Origin: Anaeramoeba flamelloides
Lineage: Eukaryota > Metamonada > Anaeramoebidae
Reading direction: 5' to 3'
NCBI GenBank assembly: GCA_027625915.1
Contig: JANTQA010000033.1
Span: 1,612,001 to 1,676,000 of the forward strand
DNA length: 64,000 nt
Part shown: positions 57,681 to 64,000 of the stretch, piece by piece
How positions within the stretch are numbered: the first letter of the stretch is position 1
How the letters are laid out: each line of letters starts with the position of its first letter
Notes under the pieces: model-generated
The model's database searches: none
The model's input: only the letters and a program-made list of their open reading frames with translations
What the model was told of the DNA's origin: nothing
Position numbers and translations under genes: made by a program

Positions 57681-59152
57681 TTTATCTCAAAGGTTCAAAA
57701 ATAAATAGATCCAAATTAATAAAACTCAAGATTATCATGATCAAATGATTTTAGAAGACCTTTGTTTTTTTCTATGATTAAGACAATCGATGGATAAATA
57801 TCTGATAATCTGAAATAACTATTTTTCTATTTTAATTGGAAAATGACAATATAATTTGATGATTGGAGTCAATTGTTTTTGAACAATACTTTTTTGAATT
57901 TACCAAACCTTCATGAAGTTCAAGGTATCTCTTGAGTTTGACTTCTTAAACTCTTTGGTTAAAATTTCCAATACCAATATAAATTAAGAACTTTTTTTTT
58001 CTCAAAATCTTGATTTTTTAAATACAAAAAACATTGATCTTTAAAAAAGCTTTTATACAGAGAAAATTTTTTTATTATGAGACACAACGCTATTAGTCCA
58101 TGATGAGTGTTATAGTTAAACATTTTTTTGGGGTGTTTATGACCAATTTACAATCGGATATCCTTTGATGAATATGACCATTCGATAACTTTTGTTGATT
58201 TGTAATAAATTTATAAAAATTACTATTGTTGGATTTTCTATTCTGAATTCGAATTATGTAATTTGTATTTCCCAATTCTTAGTATGTAAAAACAAGATGT
58301 ACAAATATTCTTCTCAAAATTTAAAGGATCAAAAAATACACTTGGTTTCAAGGATCTGAATTCTGTTTAAACAATAATGAGTAGTGTAAATTAATGGTGT
58401 ATTTTGTGTTATCAATTCATCATTAAAATTTTCTTAAAAATCATAATATTGACTCAATGAATAGAGAACAAAAGCCCACCAATAAGTTGAAAAAAAGCCT
58501 TAAACAAAAAATATGGATTTTTTTAAAAATGTAGGTAAAGAATTATGAAGCTATCAAAACACGAAAATTTTAATTTCTTGAAAAAAAAAAATAAAAAAAG
58601 ATCAATTGTCGTTCAATCTAAAAATTAACAAAAACATCATTTAATCTTGTAACCTTCCGAAATTAATTTAAAAATTTTTGAAATAAAAACCAATTCATAT
58701 TTTTTAATCCCTTAAACATTAATTCAAGATCTAAACTCAACTCCCAATTTAAATGTGAAACAAAGTATGCTCACATTGGAATTCCTAACTCCAAATACCT
58801 AGGTTGGAAAAATATACACTTATAAATATTAAATATCGCTTTCGAGGAAATCAACAGTGCTTTTTTTCTACTTTTGTTGTCCAACTTATGATTATTTGTG
58901 AATGGTTCATGATCAAGTCAAAAGTCAAGGAAAAAAAAAGTAATTAATAAAGCTTTTCAAATTGAAAAGTACGAAACACTTTTATTAATAATTGAAATTT
59001 CCTCCCATTTGTTCAGAAATACTCTGAAAAGTATCCCTTGATAATACCAAAGGACTTGGGGTGAATAAGTTAAGATGATTATAAGATCAAAATTTATCCT
59101 TTTATAATCATTTTTTTTCTTTTCAAACTTCAATATATTTATTATAAAACAG
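57681..59152. other. Intergenic, no supported gene
   Basis: No exon or repeat end is recognised upstream of the phosphatase start. Confidence 0.4.
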
Positions 59153-62100
59153 ATGAAGACATTTGAATATAACCCTTACTTTAAAAAGTTCCTTAGGTTT
59201 CTAATAGACGAAGAATACACAATTCCAAAAAAAACTCTTTTTCAAGTGAATAAGCAAATTAAAAAAGAATTTATAACAGACGGTAATGTGATTGATATTA
59301 ATTCGCCTGTTTGTGTTATCGGAGATGTTCATGGGTATTTTTTTTTTTCATCACTTTCGTTTTTTTTTTTTTGTAATCATTCGTCTCTGGTTTTTTTAAC
59401 AAAACTCTTATTTCTTATTCTTTTTTGCTTTTATCCTTACCAAAGTCAATTTTATGACTTTCTATCAGTGTTCAAAATTCAAAGTATCTCTGGTTTGGCA
59501 GAATTGAAACTGAAAAAAAAATATTTATTTCTCGGAGATTATATTGATCGTGGGAAATTTTCATTGGAAACAATATTTTTCCTTTATATATTAAAACTCC
59601 AGTAACTTATACATTTTATACGAATAACTATTTGAAGGAAAAAGAATCAATACAGATTTATTAATTGTTTTTTTCTAATTATTTTAATTTATGAAATTTC
59701 ACAATAGGTATCCAAAAAATATTTTTTTGCTAAGGGGGTAATTCAATTTAATTAAACAAAGCTTCTGGGTTCATTCACTCATTGTTATTGTCTTTTTATT
59801 ATTCTTATTTCCAAATAGCAACCATGAAACTGAAGACGTTGGTAAAAGAGTAAATCTTTAATTTTTTTTTTATGTCTTTTGTTTTTTATGATCTTGAAAT
59901 TATCACAATCCAATTATCAGGTTGTGAACAAACAAACAAACAAATGTAAAAAATATTAATGTCTATATTTCCAATAAACATTTTATTTTAATATTTTAAA
60001 TTGACTTTATTCTCAAACCTGATCATCAATACATTTTATGAAATGGTTAATTAAAGAAAAAATAAAAAGAGGCATGTTTATTGGTAATAATTCAATTAAC
60101 CAAGTTATTAAGGTTTCTTCATATTTTCTGCTCTATAAATCTTGAAATATAGTGTATGAACCACTCAAAAAAAATTATTAAAAAAAAAGTTAAGAAAAGA
60201 AAAGTCAAATAATAGCAACTCTTAAAGGATTATATGAAAAAATATTTTACAAGTATATGTTTCTACCCTTAAGGGTGATTAGTTATTGATTTATTTTTCA
60301 TTCATTTCCCTAAAAAGAATTTTCATTCTGTAGAAATTTGACAAAAAAATTACAAGTTTCAAAGTTAAAAAAAACACCCACAAAAAAAGTTGACAAATTG
60401 TTTTATATAAGAAAATTTTAAAAATAAAAAACTGTAAGGGATTTTCAAGAACAAATTTAAATTTGAAAACATTTTAAACTGATAAAAGAAATTATAAAAA
60501 AATATTTAGAACAGTTTGTGGAATTATTTTGTGTTTATAGATTTGAAATGGGCATTCTGGAATGATAAAATCAAATTTTGGTATGATCAGAAGAATAGGG
60601 TAAAAGTGTTTAAATTCTGAAATTGTGGAAATTTCCCATTTTTTGTAAAAGAAACTCCGAATTTGTAAATTTATCTGGGATTATGGAACTCTTTTAAGAG
60701 TATTTTTATCCATAATTTAACTATTTTTACCTGAAAATCTAGTACTTGTACAAAAAACTTTTTAAATTTTGAAAAAAAAATAAATCAAATCAAAAAATAC
60801 TTTTTTGATAGCATTCCTGTTTTTATCCAAATTATTTTCCCAATAGATTGTTCATCCAAAGTAAAATATATCGTTATTGGAAATAATTTCGATAGGACCC
60901 GAAGCAATATGTATATTTTTGTTTTTAAATTTTTTCTGAATAAATTTCAAATTTTTTTCATAACCAAAGTTTTGAATTGAAAAAAATACCTAAATACGAA
61001 AATAAGTCAAAAAATCATTTTTAATTGTTAATATTAGGAAAATTGTTGTATAATAAGAAAAATTTAAAATCAGATAGTTTTTATAACAAACAAAATTTTT
61101 TATGAACTAAGTTATAAACCGACCTAAAGTTTATTTAAGTGGGATATTTATAGAATGCTCATTGAATTTAATCATAATCTAATTATTTCTACTTTTTTTG
61201 AAAAAAAAAAAAAAAGTTTTTAATAAATGTTTTAATGAATTTGGAAAATCTTTTTTTTTTATTTTTGTTTTTTGATTGATTAAATATTGTTTTGAAAAGG
61301 TGTAATTTAATTAGTCAACATTCCAATAAATAAATACTCGAAATTTTGAGAGTTTTATTCTTAAATAAAACAAAATTATTCACTAATTACAAAAACAATT
61401 TCATTACTGTTGACAATTTAAAATCATGTAAAGGATTATTTTCAGGTAACATATTTTTTTCAATTCGAAAAGTAAAAATCTTTTTTGTTAAATTTTCAAA
61501 CTTTTAAAAATAAAATCTAAATTTTAACTCTGGACAGCATACCTTTACTCAACAATCCTTGAATTTTAATAAATAGCATTTCTTCTAACTCTAATTCGTT
61601 AAAAAACTCGTTCTGGGGAGTATATTTAAATTAATCAGCTTAATAAGGTGCTACATTAATTCTGTTGACTTTTTTTTTTTTTTGGCAATAATAAAGAAAT
61701 AAATAAAGAGTATAGATCCTGATCATGAAATTATCCTGAATAAATAAAAATAAAACTCTTGTTATCAACTTTAATCTATATATTTTTATACCATATATAT
61801 ATATATAAAAATATAGATATATATATATTTAAAAATAGATATATATATATATATATATTAATAATTCTGAGAAAACAATAATTATTTTAAACTGTTATTT
61901 TTAATGGAAAATTGACATTTCATTTTAAATTATCTCTTATTTCTTATTATTTTTTTAATTTTATTATTTATTTTAATTTTTTTGTATTTGGTTTATTTTT
62001 TGTTGTTCGAATTATTATTTAGGAGCATGGGACAAAAAGTTTTTGGTATAAATTGAAAGTTTTATATGGTAGTGAATCTGTTTGGGAGAATTATATGCAA

Positions 62101-62534
62101 ACTTTTCATTATTTGCCAATATGTGCTGTAAGTTGTAGTTGTATATTCCTACAAATTCTTTCTTGTTGTTTTTCTCATCACTTTCATTGTTAATTTTTTT
62201 TACAAATAAAATTCTAATAATTTCTTTATTGTTTAAAAGATTGTTGATAAAAAATATCTTTGTGTCCATGGCGGAATATCACCACGTATAATCTGATTTG
62301 TTTTTTAATTATTATTTTGTAGTTATTATTTTTATTCATTTTTCGGATTTTTATTAAATGTTGAAATTTATCAATAAAAACTTTTCTATTTCCAATTAGA
62401 TTTGGAAAAAATAGATACTCTCAGAAATAGGCCAAAGATAAAAAATGAGCCATTGGTACGTGGTGATTATCTCATGGATTTATTGTGGGCAGATCCAGGT
62501 AATCACAAATATTGGAAATTAGATATGGAACGAC
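59153..62534 (+). CDS. PPP-family Ser/Thr phosphatase, exons 1-7 (C-terminus not found)
   Basis: Metal-dependent protein phosphatase. Exons: 59153-59334, 59446-59601, 59708-59737, 59819-59849, 62023-62127, 62240-62285 and 62400-62534; every junction is in phase. The joined protein reads GDVHGQFYDFLSVF, then YLFLGDYIDRGKFSLETIFF, YPKNIFLLRGNHE, VWENYMQTFHYLPICA, KKYLCVHGGISPHLEKIDTL and GDYLMDLLWADP, giving the metal ligands Asp, His, Asp, Asn and His plus the catalytic Asp/His pair of GDYIDRG and GNHE. It resembles calcineurin-type catalytic subunits more than PP1, but is divergent. The last third (RAHQ-type His and Tyr region) is not seen up to 64000: either another long intron follows or the gene is truncated. 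The end of exon 7 (donor GTAAAA at 62535) is uncertain. Introns are 81-114 bp except intron 4 (2173 bp, repeat-filled). Confidence 0.85.
60265..61470. repeat. Long dispersed repeat inside the phosphatase intron
   Basis: The stretch 60265-60760 matches 57140-57680 and 60990-61470 matches 56500-57130, both with many differences, so the two parts appear in swapped order. The inverted repeat (near 60995-61110 and 61330-61450) is kept. Confidence 0.4.
61790..61858. repeat. AT microsatellite
   Basis: Three (AT)n runs separated by short spacers, in intron 4 of the phosphatase gene. A further (AT)n run lies at 62706-62729. Confidence 0.8.
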
Positions 62535-63189
62535 GTAAAATATTATTTTTTTCATTTTATTTTTATGATTTATTTATATATTCGGTTATTATTATCACAA
62601 ATATTCGTATCAGTTTTGTGGTGTTGTATTTTTTTTTATTTCTTTACCTTTGGTTAATATTGTATAAATTATTTTTAGAAAATATCTGTATTAAGAAGTA
62701 ACCCCCATATATATATATATATATATATCTTGAACATTGTTTAAAGTATTTATCAAAACAAAAAAAATATTCTTACAAAAGAAATAAATGAAAAAAAAAA
62801 ATGAATAAATTAAGGGTTTTTGAAATATTCCCAAAAATAATCGAAAATACCCAAAAAAATTTTAACCATTTAAATTAATCTTTTGAAGAACTTTTAAGAG
62901 ACATTAGTGTTCAGGTATAAATAGTTATAGTAAAATAACATTTTTACTAAAGACTAATTTTTTTTTTTTTTGAATTTTCTTCCTTAAACCCTCTGGAAGG
63001 TTTTTAGGTACTATTCGGGTATACTTGAGTCTGTTAGTTCTTGTTAAGGTATGTATATGTATTCCAGGGCATTTTTGGGTTTAATATGGGTTATTTTGGT
63101 TATGTTGGGCTAGGTAAAACCAATTTCTCTTCTGGGCTTGGGAATTTTAATCAGGTTTAGCTTGGGTAACATTGGGTAGTGTAAATGTA
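62535..63189. other. Putative intron or 3' flank of the phosphatase
   Basis: No exon encoding the missing phosphatase C-terminus is recognised. The part 62980-63180 is less AT-rich, with many GGGT/TTGGG motifs, but has no phosphatase-like frame. Confidence 0.35.
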
Positions 63190-63387
63190 CAGTCAGTTTC
63201 ACTTTTAAGGCACAAACTTTCAACGAAATTTAAGGCACAAAAAAATCTCAAATTAAAGCACATAATTTGGAATTTATTTTTTTACAATTTATTTTTACTA
63301 GAATTTGAATTTTGTGCCTTAATTTGAGATTTTTTTTGTGTCCTTAAATTTCGTTGAAAGTTTGTGCCTTAAAAGTGAAACTGACTG
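63190..63387. mobile_element. 198-bp palindromic MITE with GGCACAAA iterons, copy 4
   Basis: TA flanks at 63188-63189 and 63388-63389. The ends CAGTCAGTTTCACTTTTAAG and the exact complement close it, and three AAGGCACAAA-type units lie in each arm. The arms are almost perfectly complementary, suggesting a young copy. Confidence 0.8.
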
Positions 63388-63912
63388 TATGTACAATTAG
63401 AGATTACTCAGTTACTTTTGGATTGCCTTCAAGATAGCAATTAAAATAATCAGTAATAATACCAAATTAGAATTTTTCATTACAAAGCCATTTTATCTTT
63501 GTAGTATATACATTCATAAATGATCACACTTATTACAGTCATCTACAGTATCAATTCCTTTCCAAACAAAATCGTTAGAATATGATTCCCTCAAATTTAA
63601 TTTTCTTAATGTTGTATTTTGCCAAAATTAATTGTTCAACAATAAAATTCCAATTATATCATAAAACGGAATATATTGAAACTAGATTTTTTACATGTAT
63701 TTCTAAAAGTTTTTTTTTAATTGTGAAAAAATTTTGGAGAATTTTACAGAATATTTAATAGATCCATACTTTAATAATATTTAATAAATCGAAATATTTT
63801 AATTAAAATTTGGAAAATGAGGGAATTTTACAAGTCTGAAAATTTACATTTTTTTCAAGATCAAATTGGCCCCCTTAAAAAGTCTCCATGAAACTATACA
63901 GAAACAGTCCCT
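63388..63912. other. AT-rich spacer
   Basis: No feature recognised. Confidence 0.4.
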
Positions 63913-63916
63913 TTAA

Positions 63917-64000
63917 GGATTACAATCCCTGAAATTTGAAAAAAGATTATCTTGTGTAGGGTGCCTTGAGTTGTCGATTTGGTTCTTAGCTGATCGATCT
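63917..64000 (+). mobile_element. Left end of a TTAA-flanked palindromic MITE (runs off the window)
   Basis: After TTAA at 63913-63916 the sequence GGATTACAATCCCTGAAA, AAAAAGATTATCTTGT, TTGGTTCTTAGCTGATCGAT matches the left arm of 17021-17572. The remainder lies beyond the window. Confidence 0.65.

Noticed and set aside
62498-62534. Alternative donor GTAATC at 62499 for phosphatase exon 7
   Set aside because: Reading on to the later donor keeps GNHKYWKLDMERR, which fits the region after the WADP motif of PPP enzymes better; the choice remains uncertain.
1-64000. CRISPR arrays, bacterial promoters, rRNA genes, LTR or capsid-bearing elements
   Set aside because: No spaced identical repeats, no rRNA-like sequence and no LTR pairs or related proteins were seen.

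Overview
The window is AT-rich nuclear DNA of a protist. Genes are far apart (about eight in 64 kb), standard stop codons are used, and introns are GT-AG. Several proteins carry long Lys-Glu ('KEKE') or Asn tracts. This style recalls amoeboid protists such as Anaeramoeba; that placement is an inference from style only. No rRNA, CRISPR, operon or bacterial signature is visible.

Layout, left to right: a two-helix membrane protein with a KEKE tail (3639-5567 +); a KEKE protein with a short internal repeat (12025-13044 -); a LINE reverse-transcriptase relic (about 15600-16060 -); a 1259-residue helical-repeat-like protein with one intron (17783-21684 +); a six-exon SAPS-family (PP6/SIT4-associated) phosphatase subunit (24497-32379 -); a very divergent intron-less actin (38038-39174 -); an exportin-7 orthologue (43451-47266 +); a three-exon coiled-coil protein with N-terminal cysteine pairs (52122-54061 -); and the first seven exons of a PPP-family Ser/Thr phosphatase (59153-62534 +), whose C-terminal part is not visible before the window ends. 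I rebuilt the multi-exon models by hand; reading phase agrees at every junction and family motifs continue across most of them.

Space between genes, and three large introns (1.9, 2.2 and 2.8 kb), is packed with short non-autonomous transposon-like repeats. They fall into several families. Three use TTAA target sites. Others have TA-type ends: a 534-bp family with one copy inserted in another, a 198-bp palindrome with three GGCACAAA iterons per arm, and a 1.25-kb element with TATCGCGATT subterminal repeats. Another intronic element carries TTATAAC iterons and abuts a tRNA-like 3' half. No transposase gene is visible, so any enzymes would have to be encoded elsewhere.

Functional links are loose. 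A PPP catalytic subunit and a SAPS regulatory subunit occur in the same window, but nothing shows that they are partners. Exportin-7, actin and the phosphatase are ordinary housekeeping families. The most unusual points are the actin with altered catalytic residues, the iteron-bearing mobile elements, the split phosphatase catalytic motif, and a GAAAAA hexamer tract that occurs both in a non-coding repeat and in KEKE-coding exons.
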